Assembly: GCA_016875215.1 (NCBI GenBank)
Contig: VGRX01000015.1
Span: forward strand, 1-33,681
DNA: 33,681 nt
Source of the DNA: Deltaproteobacteria bacterium
GTDB lineage: Bacteria > Myxococcota_A > UBA9042 > CAIXZC01
Direction of reading: 5' to 3'
A model generated the notes under the pieces. The model made no database searches and was not told the DNA's origin. It saw only the letters and a program-made list of their open reading frames with translations. A program made the translations under genes and the position numbers. Shown piece by piece: positions 26,204-33,548 of the stretch. The number at the start of each line of letters is the position of its first letter. The first letter of the stretch is position 1.

Positions 26204-26509
26204 TCAGCAGCAGGACATACCTTCTCCATCGCCACAACCGCACGTTGGCTCGGTGCCTCGCAAAGCGCCCACGATGATCGCCGCAGCGCAACCGACTCCG
26301 GCCTGGACGCTCAGTGCCCCGAATGAGCAGTTTCGGGCGCAGGCACCGCATTCCATACACGCGTCGCGGTCCGTGATGGCCACTTTGCCGTGGCCGGCCG
26401 AGGCCAGAACGGCGTGCGGGCACACGTTCAGGCACATCCCGCAGCCCGAGCAAAGCTCCGCGTCCAGTTGCAGCGTTGTGACGCCCGGGAGGTACCTTAG
26501 TCCGAACAT
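26204..26509 (-). CDS. hgcB: Mercury methylation ferredoxin HgcB
   Basis: 101 residues from ATG 26507-26509 (a GTG three codons upstream, 26518, is the alternative). Two [4Fe-4S] motifs: C20-C23-C26-C30 (CSGCGMCLNVC) and C51-C54-C57-C61 (CMECGACARNC). Cys74 (AGVGCAA) and a C-terminal tail with C90, C92 and vicinal C100-C101 match the extra cysteines characteristic of HgcB. HgcB supplies electrons to the HgcA corrinoid and is thought to bind Hg(II) through its extra cysteines. An AGAGG site overlaps the hgcA stop region, indicating coupling. Last gene of the five-gene operon. The usual Pro after the last cluster cysteine is Ser here. Confidence 0.93.
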   Translation of the reverse strand: MFGLRYLPGVTTLQLDAELCSGCGMCLNVCPHAVLASAGHGKVAITDRDACMECGACARNCSFGALSVQAGVGCAAAIIVGALRGTEPTCGCGDGEGMSCC

Positions 26510-26521
26510 CGGCCTCACCTC

Positions 26522-27583
26522 TCAACCTTGTTGCCCCGTGAACCGAGCGACCGCCCAGAAGACGAGCCCAGCAGTCACCGCTACCACCTGAACCGGGACC
26601 GCGAACCGCATCTCCTTCCGCACTCCGGAGAGCGACGTGTAGGTCGAGGCCCCCGTGAAGTTCATGGCGAGGAAGCTGGCCAGTGCGGAACCCATGGTCA
26701 GCCAGGCTGCCAGGGCCAGCGCGCCCGGGGTACCCGGCAGGCCGTGAAGCGCTGCCCACAGAGCGAGGGTCACCAGCAGCCCCATGCACATCCCCTTCCA
26801 CGCGAACGGACGGCCCGGGAGGAAGGGCAGGAGCAGCGGGGTCAACAGGGACCCGCCCAGGAACGCCCCCAAGACCAGGATGGCATCGGGAATGCCGACC
26901 GAGAGCACATGGTCGAGCCGGTACCCGTCCGGACCGAGCCCGCCCAGGATGACGAACAGCGCCGCGATCAAGAGCGCGTATCCCGCTCCCTGGACGATCT
27001 CCACAGGCACCACCGCGGCACGGTCCGCGAGCCCGAACCGGACCCTGCGCATCTCCGGGTCAGCCTTCATCCCCGCCGACAGGAACCGGGGGAGATCCGG
27101 GGCCCGCACCGGACCATACACGACCTGGAACCCGGACCGCTTGCGGACCTCATGCGCCGAAACACCCGGAGCCCCGAGTTGAGGAAGCACCAGCCTCCGG
27201 TGGCTGACCACCTGTCCGAGGTCCGCTGCCTCCACACGATTCACGAGTTCGTCTGTCCCGAACGTGCCCTTGCCCGCGGCACACCAGACGTTGATGCCCT
27301 TCGTGTCCAGGACCAGGATCCAGGCATCGATTCCGCTCAGTTCCCGGCGCAGCCGGTCGAAGCTCATCTTGTAGTTCGCCGAGACCAGCACGACGGATTC
27401 GGCCGATGGCGACCCCACCGCGTACAGGCCCGGTGGAACCGTGTAGGCGGATCGGCCGATCCCCCACCTGAGCGCCACCGCATCCCGTCGGTCCCGTGAC
27501 GTGAGCGAGGTCCGGACCCGAGGCACATCGCCGGCCGGCGTACCGACCGTTCCTTCGAACCAGGAGGTGTCTGCTGTCTTCAT
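26522..27583 (-). CDS. hgcA: Mercury methylation corrinoid protein HgcA
   Basis: 353 residues. The corrinoid-binding domain carries the diagnostic cap-helix motif N98-V-W-C101-A-A-G-K105 (GINVWCAAGKGTFG), whose Cys is the axial ligand to cobalt in HgcA. The C-terminal third (about 195-350) is hydrophobic with about five membrane helices (for example GYALLIAALFVILGG, GMCMGLLVTLALWAAL, VPVQVVAVTAGLVFWAV), the combination that separates HgcA from soluble CFeSP/AcsC proteins. HgcA transfers a methyl group from methylcobalamin to Hg(II), giving methylmercury at the inner membrane. ATG start with an AGGAG site overlapping the stop of the preceding gene; 7-bp gap upstream, hgcB 12 bp downstream. Confidence 0.95.
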   Translation of the reverse strand: MKTADTSWFEGTVGTPAGDVPRVRTSLTSRDRRDAVALRWGIGRSAYTVPPGLYAVGSPSAESVVLVSANYKMSFDRLRRELSGIDAWILVLDTKGINVWCAAGKGTFGTDELVNRVEAADLGQVVSHRRLVLPQLGAPGVSAHEVRKRSGFQVVYGPVRAPDLPRFLSAGMKADPEMRRVRFGLADRAAVVPVEIVQGAGYALLIAALFVILGGLGPDGYRLDHVLSVGIPDAILVLGAFLGGSLLTPLLLPFLPGRPFAWKGMCMGLLVTLALWAALHGLPGTPGALALAAWLTMGSALASFLAMNFTGASTYTSLSGVRKEMRFAVPVQVVAVTAGLVFWAVARFTGQQG

Positions 27584-27590
27584 TCGGCTC

Positions 27591-28286
27591 CTACAGGAGG
27601 GAGTACAGCATCCAGAAGCCCGCCAGAAGGAGCACCACTCCTGCCAGCACCCGGACCGGTCGTCCGACCCTCCGGGCCAGTTCCATGGTGCCGCCCATGG
27701 ACAGGCCGAGCATCACCGCGGCAAACGGCAGGCCGAAGCCCAGTCCGAACGCGCCGAGGATGCCCGCACCCCAGAACCCCTGCCGCGTGGCAGCGGCCAT
27801 GCCCAGGGCCACAGGCAGCCCCGGACCGCAACAGATGCTGCACGCCATGCTCGTGCCGCCGACCACAGCGCCGAACACCACCGCACCCCAGAATCCCGTG
27901 GGGACCCGCCGGGCCTGGAGGGTCCGGACGCGGGTTTGCAGGGGCAGGAGATCCAGCGCCAGGAGCCCGAAGATCACGGCGGCCAGCCCACCGGCCAAGG
28001 TCCCGTAGAACCGGAATGCGGAGCCGATCATCTCGCCGACGAAGCCAATGCCCGCGCCCACCACTCCCATGAACGCCGTCGCCCCGAGCACGAAACTGAT
28101 CGGTGCCACAAGGGCATCGCGCCGACGCTGGTCCCCTCGGCTCGCCGCGTACCCGGCGACCGCCGCCCAGATCGCGTAGTTGCAGCAGGACGCGAGGGCC
28201 GTCAGCGCCCCAAGGACCAGGGCCGCGGGCAGCATCGCCAGACCAAACTCGTTCGATTCCAGGGCTTGCCGAATCCAGGCTTCCAC
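27591..28286 (-). CDS. CcdA/DsbD-like membrane protein with two Cys-rich membrane motifs
   Basis: 231 residues from GTG 28284-28286, which has a perfect GGAGG site six bases upstream; the open frame continues upstream but is Arg-rich and overlaps the neighbouring gene. About six hydrophobic helices. Vicinal cysteines lie in the first membrane segment (LTALASCCNYAIW, C34-C35) and in a central one (TSMACSICCGPGLP, C149, C152, C153), the positions where CcdA/DsbD proteins have the pair that moves thiol electrons across the membrane. By family it would pass reducing equivalents to the periplasm; here it might keep the neighbouring Cys-pair protein reduced. A metal or thiol permease role is the alternative. 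TAG stop. Confidence 0.75.
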   Translation of the reverse strand: MEAWIRQALESNEFGLAMLPAALVLGALTALASCCNYAIWAAVAGYAASRGDQRRRDALVAPISFVLGATAFMGVVGAGIGFVGEMIGSAFRFYGTLAGGLAAVIFGLLALDLLPLQTRVRTLQARRVPTGFWGAVVFGAVVGGTSMACSICCGPGLPVALGMAAATRQGFWGAGILGAFGLGFGLPFAAVMLGLSMGGTMELARRVGRPVRVLAGVVLLLAGFWMLYSLL

Positions 28287-28305
28287 GGGTTTCCTCCGGG
28301 ATCTG

Positions 28306-28863
28306 TCAGTTACCGCCACCGCACCCGCAAGGCGCGGGCTCCGGGGTTCCCCCTCCGCAGCACGCCTTCGGGGCCTCCTGGGCGGGCATCGGAGCCACAG
28401 GAGACGCACCTCCGCAGCAAGGCTTGTCAGCTCCATCATCCGGGACGGCGGCAGCCTGCGCCGCGGCCGCACAGCAGGGCTCCTTCGCATCCTCGGCCGG
28501 CTCGGGCGCCGATTTGGCGGCCGTGACCCCAGGTGTCCCAGCGGCCGGAATGCCTGGCGTGAGCGCGTTGACGCGCTCCGCGGCAGGGGCTGCTGTCGTC
28601 ACCCCAGCGGGGACCTGCTCCGCAATGGCTGCCGGGACAACTTGGGCGGGCTGGGGAGCCGCTGCCTGGGCATCTGCCTGGTCGCCCAGCCATCCGTATC
28701 GACTCGCGAGAGCCGCCGCAGCGAGAGCCACGGCACCGATGATGATGATCACGAAGATGATCGTGCGCACGCGCTTGCCCCGTCCGCCAGGCGTTGGCGA
28801 GCAGCAGCAGGCCCCGGTCGAGCAGCAGTCAATCTGTCCGGCGCTTCCCTTGTCAGTGTCCAT
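28306..28863 (-). CDS. Membrane-anchored protein with vicinal Cys pairs, unknown family
   Basis: 185 residues from ATG 28861-28863 (AGGAGGGGAA site). N-terminal cytoplasmic segment with C13-C14 and C19-C20-C21, then a basic stretch (GRGKRVR), one membrane helix (about 34-53) and an Ala/Pro-rich extended region outside. That region ends in three similar units, KEPCCAAA, DKPCCGGA and PKACCGGG (C130-131, 149-150, 168-169), and a CGC near the end. By the positive-inside rule the three pairs face the periplasm. Vicinal thiols bind Hg(II), As(III) and similar soft ions, so I infer a metal-binding or relay role on both faces of the membrane. No known domain recognised. It sits 8 bp after arsR. Confidence 0.8.
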   Translation of the reverse strand: MDTDKGSAGQIDCCSTGACCCSPTPGGRGKRVRTIIFVIIIIGAVALAAAALASRYGWLGDQADAQAAAPQPAQVVPAAIAEQVPAGVTTAAPAAERVNALTPGIPAAGTPGVTAAKSAPEPAEDAKEPCCAAAAQAAAVPDDGADKPCCGGASPVAPMPAQEAPKACCGGGTPEPAPCGCGGGN

Positions 28864-28871
28864 TTCCCCTC

Positions 28872-29240
28872 CTACTCCTGTTTCGTCTCGCAGCAAGGAG
28901 CCGCAACCCCGCAGCATCCGGCCAGGCGCACCAGGAACTCCCCTGCGCGCTTCAGCAGCTCCCGGTTCACGCTGAAGTCGTTATGTCTCCCTTTCTTGGC
29001 CAGGGCGATCAGGCCGGCACTGTCCAGCTCCTTGAGGTGGTGGGACACGGTCGACTTGACGAGCCCGAGCCGAGCGGCAAGGCTCTCGATGCACAGCGAC
29101 AGTTCCTCCGCTGTGCAGCACTTGCCGCCATCACAGCACCCGTGCTCCAACATCCCCAGCAACTCCAGTCGCTTGGGGCTGGACAGCGCCTTGAAGAGCC
29201 GGGCGAGGCGGGCCGCCTCTCTGTGGCCTTTGTTCGACAT
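28872..29240 (-). CDS. ArsR/SmtB-family transcriptional regulator with Cys pairs
   Basis: 122 residues from ATG 29238-29240; the open frame extends upstream but across the promoter. The winged helix is clear (LFKALSSPKRLELLGML, then ESLAARLGLVKSTVSHHLKE). Family members bind DNA as dimers and release it when they bind metal or metalloid. Unusual cysteines: C35-C36 and C41-C42 (EHGCCDGGKCC) and C50 before the recognition helix, and C109-C110 and C116-C117 at the C-terminus, giving four vicinal pairs. The canonical ELCVCDL-type site is replaced by this loop. It is the first gene of the operon leading to hgcAB, so it most likely controls it in response to a thiophilic ion such as As(III) or Hg(II). 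Confidence 0.9.
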   Translation of the reverse strand: MSNKGHREAARLARLFKALSSPKRLELLGMLEHGCCDGGKCCTAEELSLCIESLAARLGLVKSTVSHHLKELDSAGLIALAKKGRHNDFSVNRELLKRAGEFLVRLAGCCGVAAPCCETKQE

Positions 29241-29247
29241 GTCTCGA

Positions 29248-29275
29248 ACTATACTCACAGGACAGGCCCTGTCAA
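29248..29275 (-). promoter_or_regulatory. Promoter of the arsR-hgcAB operon, with possible leaderless start
   Basis: On the minus strand, -35 TTGACA (29270-29275), 16-bp spacer, -10 TATAGT (29248-29253). The arsR ATG begins 8 bp after the -10, about where transcription should start, and there is no ribosome-binding site. The first gene may therefore be translated from a leaderless mRNA. Confidence 0.75.
29261..29273. promoter_or_regulatory. Perfect palindrome, candidate ArsR operator
   Basis: GACAGG-C-CCTGTC, a 13-bp perfect inverted repeat with a single central base, lies in the spacer and overlaps the -35 box. A regulator bound here would block RNA polymerase. The adjacent arsR product is the natural candidate. 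Confidence 0.65.
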
Positions 29276-29826
29276 CCGCGATGTGCAGTGGTGCACCGGT
29301 GGTGTGCCATATCCCTGACAAGCCACGGTTCTCCAGCGACGCGACCATACCTCGCGTGACTAGAACTCGGGCCGGGGTCCAGAAACGCATCGACAGCCTT
29401 CTCGTCAGCCTGCCATGCGGGTTTGCGGCGCTGGAGGCAAACAAGGGGCCTACGCTTAAGGCCCGGGCTTTTCAGAGAGGGAGAGCGAGAAAGCTGCCCG
29501 CAAGGGGCAAAATGGGGTCAACACGGCGAAGGCGAGGCCCGTAGTTTGCGAGCGGCGCTTGAGGGACGACAAGCGGAGCACGGCCTGGGGACTGGCCGGG
29601 ATGATGGTCGTGGGCGCTAAGCCGCGCGGACGGTCAACGACCGTCGAGAGACGATTTTCTGGATCGGGATGGTGGAGAGAGCGAACTTCGGGCGGGAAAC
29701 TCTTGGATTGCGGCAGTACTTCCCATGCTCCCTGGGGATGTCGGCGGCCCACTCACGAGAACCTGGCCCGCACTACTCGAAGCTGCTCCCCACCGTGCTC
29801 CACCGGTTCCGGTTGTGCCAACAGGC
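29276..29826. other. 550-bp stretch without a recognisable gene
   Basis: Several short open frames exist on both strands, but none has a convincing ribosome-binding site, natural composition or known motif. It separates the hgc operon promoter from the helicase/nuclease fragment. No repeat or RNA gene was recognised. Confidence 0.4.
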
Positions 29827-30543
29827 TCATGCACTCCCACCTCGCGATGCGCGACTGAGCAGTGTTGCCATAGCGGTGGGCCCGTCCTCGTCGAACAGCA
29901 CATGATTGGCGACGAAGCCCTGCGGGTAACGGGCCAACTCCAGCTTGCTACGCGGGGTCACACTCCACAACCACGAATCCAGATGCGTCGTGCCACCACC
30001 TGCCCGTTGCTCCACTTGGCGAAGGTCCTCGGCCAGCCCTATCTTGCCGTCGTGTTCGCCGCCGATGTGGACGAGTCCCTTGGGATCCACGAAGGAGATC
30101 CACTGCTGGTTGCCCCGAATGACCCAAACCACGAAGTCGGGGTAGAAGCCTCGCCCGACGAAGAAACCCAGCCCAGCGCGTGACAGGTTCCTCAAAAGGA
30201 ATACCTCAGCATCTCCGACCTTATCGATTCCCTCAGGAGATTCAAGCCACCGGTGGAGTCTTTCGACGAACCGAGCTTCCCCGTCGTTGAGAGCCACCGG
30301 TCGAACGCGAACATCCACATTGGCATGTGCCGGCCGGTAGAGCAAGGGGTGGTACAGGCTCCGCTTGGCCTGCAAGAAACCGAGGGCACCGCTGCACTCA
30401 TCCTTGAACATCCCCTCTCGTAGCCTGCGCTCCACCTGCTTGAGCCATTGTCCGACAAGGCCGGCCATTCCCGGAAAGGACACTTCGTATTGCGGCTGGT
30501 CCGGCCATCCCGGGGGGAACATCCCTTCAAGTGTAGCGCCCAT
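29827..30543 (-). pseudogene. C-terminal nuclease-like fragment of a DEAD/DEAH helicase (type III restriction-like)
   Basis: 238 codons. LNDGEARFVERLHRWL, VFLLRNLSRAGLGFFVGRGF, then YPDFVVWVI...FVDPKGL match the C-terminal region of large DEAD/DEAH-box proteins related to type III restriction enzymes; D136, D153 and K155 look like a PD-(D/E)XK nuclease core. The helicase domain is missing: the frame begins at ATG 30541-30543, immediately beside the left end of the transposon, and there is no ribosome-binding site. The transposon has evidently removed or separated the rest. Probably an inactivated defence gene. Confidence 0.65.
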
Positions 30544-31521
30544 TTATTCTTTCCGCCCGGCCGCCCGGAAATCGGTTGACATCGTCCCCCGGAATTCCAG
30601 GTACCCGTACCGTGAGAGTACCGTCTCGACCGCTCTGCGTCCAGCACTATCCCTTTCCTCACGCGAAGCGGCCTGAGCGAGGAATGTCAGCCTGGTCTGC
30701 TCCACCTCCTTCTTGAATTGAGCCCTGTCCGGGAGCGTGATGCGGTCGCGCTGGTAGACCTCGGCGGCGGTGCAGCCCGAGAGGACCGGTCTGGGGCGGT
30801 CATCGTTGAGGTCCTTGATGGCGGCCTTGATACGTTCGGAAAGGGGCATCCAGGGGTACTGCTTGTGCATGGCCCGGGCGAAGGAGCGTAGGTCTCGGAA
30901 GCCACGCTCCTTCTTCCCATTGTACTGAGGATGATGACGAGGTCCGGTGAGTTCGACCACGCGGTAGCGGTCGAAGAGCTTGCGCACGTCGTCGTCGTGG
31001 AAGATCGAGCCGCCGTCGTGCTTGATGACCAGCGGAGCGCCGTGGCGTATGAAGGCTTCCTCCAGGTAGGAGGCCACGTCCTTCCCTGTGGCCGGACCGT
31101 CGACGAGACGGTCGTTCACCCTGTAGCGGGCGTGCTCGTCCTGGAGCACGAGGAGCTCCCGTTTCTCGCCGTTCTCTCGGAAGGAGGCCCCGTCTTCGGC
31201 CCACAGGATGTTGGACGCGGTCACCTCACAGCGCAGAGTCCTCGGTTTCGGGTCCGGCTTGACCTTGATGTCGGCGATGGCGCTGTCGATGGTGCCGACG
31301 CTGTAGATGCCCAGCCCCTGTCGGCGGGCCCAGGGGCGAAGCACCGTGGGTCCCCACTGGCCGAAGTGGTCCAGGTAGCACTTTCGGATGGCCTCACGCA
31401 CCGCCCCGGACATCACCGTGGGACGCCCCCTTCGTCGGACAGCATCGGGCCTGGGGCGAGAGTGGCTCTTGAACCACTTGCGCCAGGCATCCACGGTAAT
31501 GCCCAGGGCCTGTGCGATCAC
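30544..31521 (-). CDS. DDE (rve-type) transposase
   Basis: 325 residues. An N-terminal helix-turn-helix-like segment (IAQALGITVDAWRKWF) is followed by an integrase-core domain. The catalytic triad is D110 (LWAEDGAS), D169 (VIKHDGGSIF) and E205 (NGKKERGFRD), and HHPQYNG is typical of retroviral-type integrase folds. GTG start at 31519-31521 overlaps the stop of the preceding helper gene by 4 bp (GTGA). The TAA stop lies at the very edge of the element. It is distinct in sequence from the second transposase at 32039-33463. Confidence 0.85.
   Translation of the reverse strand: MIAQALGITVDAWRKWFKSHSRPRPDAVRRRGRPTVMSGAVREAIRKCYLDHFGQWGPTVLRPWARRQGLGIYSVGTIDSAIADIKVKPDPKPRTLRCEVTASNILWAEDGASFRENGEKRELLVLQDEHARYRVNDRLVDGPATGKDVASYLEEAFIRHGAPLVIKHDGGSIFHDDDVRKLFDRYRVVELTGPRHHPQYNGKKERGFRDLRSFARAMHKQYPWMPLSERIKAAIKDLNDDRPRPVLSGCTAAEVYQRDRITLPDRAQFKKEVEQTRLTFLAQAASREERDSAGRRAVETVLSRYGYLEFRGTMSTDFRAAGRKE
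30546..30581. repeat. Left inverted repeat of the transposon
   Basis: Reading inward it begins ATTCTTTCCGCC and ends GAAATCGGTTGACA; the last 14 bases are identical to the inward-read right end, and the first part matches with few changes and a one-base gap. It overlaps the last codons of the DDE transposase gene. Confidence 0.7.
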
Positions 31522-31997
31522 GTCGCCTCCCCATCGGTGCTCGACGGCGTGCCGGTGGAGCTCTCCCCGGATCCGGCGGTTGCGCCGGGTTCCTTCTTCT
31601 CCGGCTGCCGTTTTTTTTCCTCCTGCGGAGCCACCTCACGGTCATACTTGAGGTACAGGTCCAGCAGGGTCCGAGTCACCTCATAGCGGGTCTTCCACTT
31701 GTCCCTGTCCTTCTCCGCATCGGCCCGCTGGCCTTCCAGTTCCTTGCGCTGGACCTCGCTGACCGGGGTCGGTTTGCGCCCCGGCGTCTTGGGCTCCAGC
31801 GCCGCAGCCGCAGCCTTGCGCACCGTCTCCATCGCCCGGGACAGCGTCTGGCGGCTGACGCCAAAGGCTTCACGGATGTCCTTCATCTTCATGTGCCCGT
31901 CGAGCGCCATCTCGATGATCCGGTAGCGGGCTTCCCCGTCCAGCTCTTCCCATTTCACGGTTCCTCCGGCCCGGGGTGCGGACTTCGTTGCCGGCAT
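31518..31997 (-). CDS. Helix-turn-helix / coiled-coil transposition helper
   Basis: Up to 159 residues. An N-terminal helix-turn-helix (MKMKDIREAFGVSRQTLSRA) is followed by a charged, probably coiled-coil region (VQRKELEGQRADAEKDRDKW) and a Lys/Glu/Ser-rich tail. It resembles the small DNA-binding ORFs that accompany rve-type transposases. ATG at 31995-31997 has no good ribosome-binding site; the in-frame GTG at 31956-31958 has GGAGG four bases upstream and is a strong alternative start (146 residues). Translationally coupled to the downstream transposase. Confidence 0.7.
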   Translation of the reverse strand: MPATKSAPRAGGTVKWEELDGEARYRIIEMALDGHMKMKDIREAFGVSRQTLSRAMETVRKAAAAALEPKTPGRKPTPVSEVQRKELEGQRADAEKDRDKWKTRYEVTRTLLDLYLKYDREVAPQEEKKRQPEKKEPGATAGSGESSTGTPSSTDGEAT

Positions 31998-32038
31998 CTC
32001 CGGGATGACGCTGATGGTATCCTGGTTGGCGTTTTATT

Positions 32039-33463
32039 TCATTCTCCTTCCTCCTCCCACTCGTACCAGCGACCGGGGCTCTCGGCGGCAGTCTGGCCCT
32101 CTACTGCCGGTGCGGCCTCGGAAGCCGCGGCCGCCTGCGGGGATACCGTCTCGGCCCCCAGGGCCGGTGCGGTGACGACGTCCGGTACTGACTCGGATGC
32201 GTCGACCGGGGGCGCCTCCTCGGCCGGCTCCGGCGTTCCGTCGCCGCCTTCGGTCTGGGCAGCCATCACCGCCTCCTCGACACGGTACGGCTCGCCGAGC
32301 CGGATCCGCTCCCTGACCGTGTCGCCGATCTGGACCTGCACCTCGTCCCCCTGGCGTACGACCTTCACGTCCGTCGTGCCCAGGCGGCCCAGCAGGTACA
32401 GCGGTGGCTTCGGGGCCTGGCCCAGCGCCATCTGCAGAGCGTTCTCCTTGCAGCCCTGCTTGCGCATTTCCTCGACGTCATCAGCCACCCCGTAGAAACG
32501 CTCCGCAGGCGGCACGCCATCGATTCCCTGGTGAGGACGGCGGTGATTGTACCAGTCGATCCAGTAGCCGATACGCTGGCTCGCGTCTGCGAAGGAGGCA
32601 AACGTCATCTCCTCCAGGAACTCCGTCCAGATGGTCTTCCAGAACCGCTCGATCTTCCCCAGCGTCATCGGGTGGTGTGGGGCACTCCGCACGTGCTGGA
32701 TACCCTGCTGCGTCAGCACCTTCTGGAACCGGCTCTTCCCCTGCCACGCCACGAACTGCCGGCCGTTGTCCGACAACAGTTCCCGGGGGGCTCCCCACTG
32801 CCCTACTGCTCCTCGCAGGACCTCGAGTACCGCCTCCGCCGTCTGCTGCCGGAACAGCCCCCAGCCCACGATGTAGCGAGAGTGGTCGTCGATGATCCCG
32901 ACCAAGTACACCGGGTACAGGCGCTTCAGTTGGAAGGTCATTATGTCCATCTGCCACATCAGATTTGGCATCGGACGCTCGAACCGCCGCTCCTCGTGCT
33001 CCCGGGCATTCGACTTGGGCGGCGGATTGCCCAGCCCCGCCTCATTGACCACCTGGCGGACCTTCTCCGCACTCACCGGGATGCACTCCTGCTTCAACTC
33101 GTCCCGGATGCGCCGCACCCCGGCCTCCGGATGCTCCCTCCGGTACGCCAGGATCTTCTCCTCCAGCGCCTGGCAGCGCTTGCGCACCCCCGTCCCCGAA
33201 GGCGAACGACGCATCGCCTCCACCCCGCCTTTCTCGTACATCTTCCGCCAGTTGTACACCGAGCTGTCGGTCACCCCCACCAGCTCTCCCACCTCCGTCA
33301 GGCTCAGCCCCGCCGCCACAGCATCCAGCGCCAGCAGCTTCACCTCCAGAGGAACTCCCCTCCCCGGGAACCGCACCCGCTTCTTCCTGGGCTCCGGTCC
33401 GGCCTTTGTATCAGCCCCGGAATGCGCTCCCTCGTCCTTCCTCTTGCTCTTCCAGAACAGCAT
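32039..33463 (-). CDS. IS481/IS3-like DDE transposase with a long acidic tail
   Basis: 474 residues from ATG 33461-33463, which has a strong AGGAGGG site; the frame is open 18 codons further up. Helix-turn-helix domain (LTEVGELVGVTDSSVYNW), a second helical block, then the integrase core with D173 (WQMDIMTFQ), D232 (LLSDNGRQF) and E272 (LGKIERFWKT), followed by the WYNHRRPHQGI motif common in IS481/IS3 enzymes. The C-terminal ~150 residues contain a small beta-rich stretch and an Ala/Glu/Pro-rich tail (to EWEEEGE) that is longer than in simple IS481 transposases. Such tails in multi-gene transposons can contact partner proteins. Confidence 0.88.
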   Translation of the reverse strand: MLFWKSKRKDEGAHSGADTKAGPEPRKKRVRFPGRGVPLEVKLLALDAVAAGLSLTEVGELVGVTDSSVYNWRKMYEKGGVEAMRRSPSGTGVRKRCQALEEKILAYRREHPEAGVRRIRDELKQECIPVSAEKVRQVVNEAGLGNPPPKSNAREHEERRFERPMPNLMWQMDIMTFQLKRLYPVYLVGIIDDHSRYIVGWGLFRQQTAEAVLEVLRGAVGQWGAPRELLSDNGRQFVAWQGKSRFQKVLTQQGIQHVRSAPHHPMTLGKIERFWKTIWTEFLEEMTFASFADASQRIGYWIDWYNHRRPHQGIDGVPPAERFYGVADDVEEMRKQGCKENALQMALGQAPKPPLYLLGRLGTTDVKVVRQGDEVQVQIGDTVRERIRLGEPYRVEEAVMAAQTEGGDGTPEPAEEAPPVDASESVPDVVTAPALGAETVSPQAAAASEAAPAVEGQTAAESPGRWYEWEEEGE

Positions 33464-33511
33464 GGCGTCCCTCCTTCTCCGTTGCGTTGTCCGCCCCGGA
33501 TTCGAGGAACG

Positions 33512-33548
33512 TGTCAACCGATTTCACGGCCGATCGGCAGAAAGGAAT
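33512..33548. repeat. Right inverted repeat of the transposon
   Basis: Read inward on the minus strand it begins ATTCCTTTCTGCC and ends GAAATCGGTTGACA, matching the left end. It lies 49 bp upstream of the first transposase start, so promoter elements for the transposon may overlap it (TTGACA is part of the repeat). Confidence 0.7.

Larger units (their letters stand above)
30546..33548. mobile_element. Transposon with three genes and imperfect inverted repeats (ends approximate)
   Basis: About 3.0 kb bounded by imperfect 36-37 bp inverted repeats and containing two different DDE (rve-type) transposases and a helix-turn-helix helper, all on the minus strand. It separates a helicase C-terminal fragment (left) from a metallopeptidase fragment (right), which are not parts of one gene, so insertion was accompanied or followed by a deletion. 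I could not identify a target-site duplication. The family was not identified. Confidence 0.7.

Noticed and set aside
28287-28490. Longer N-terminus of the CcdA-like protein
   Set aside because: It overlaps the Cys-pair gene in another frame and is Arg/Pro-rich; the GTG at 28286 has an ideal ribosome-binding site.
29241-29444. Longer N-terminus of the ArsR-like regulator
   Set aside because: The upstream open frame crosses the TTGACA/TATAGT promoter and palindrome and is not ArsR-like; homology begins at the ATG at 29240.
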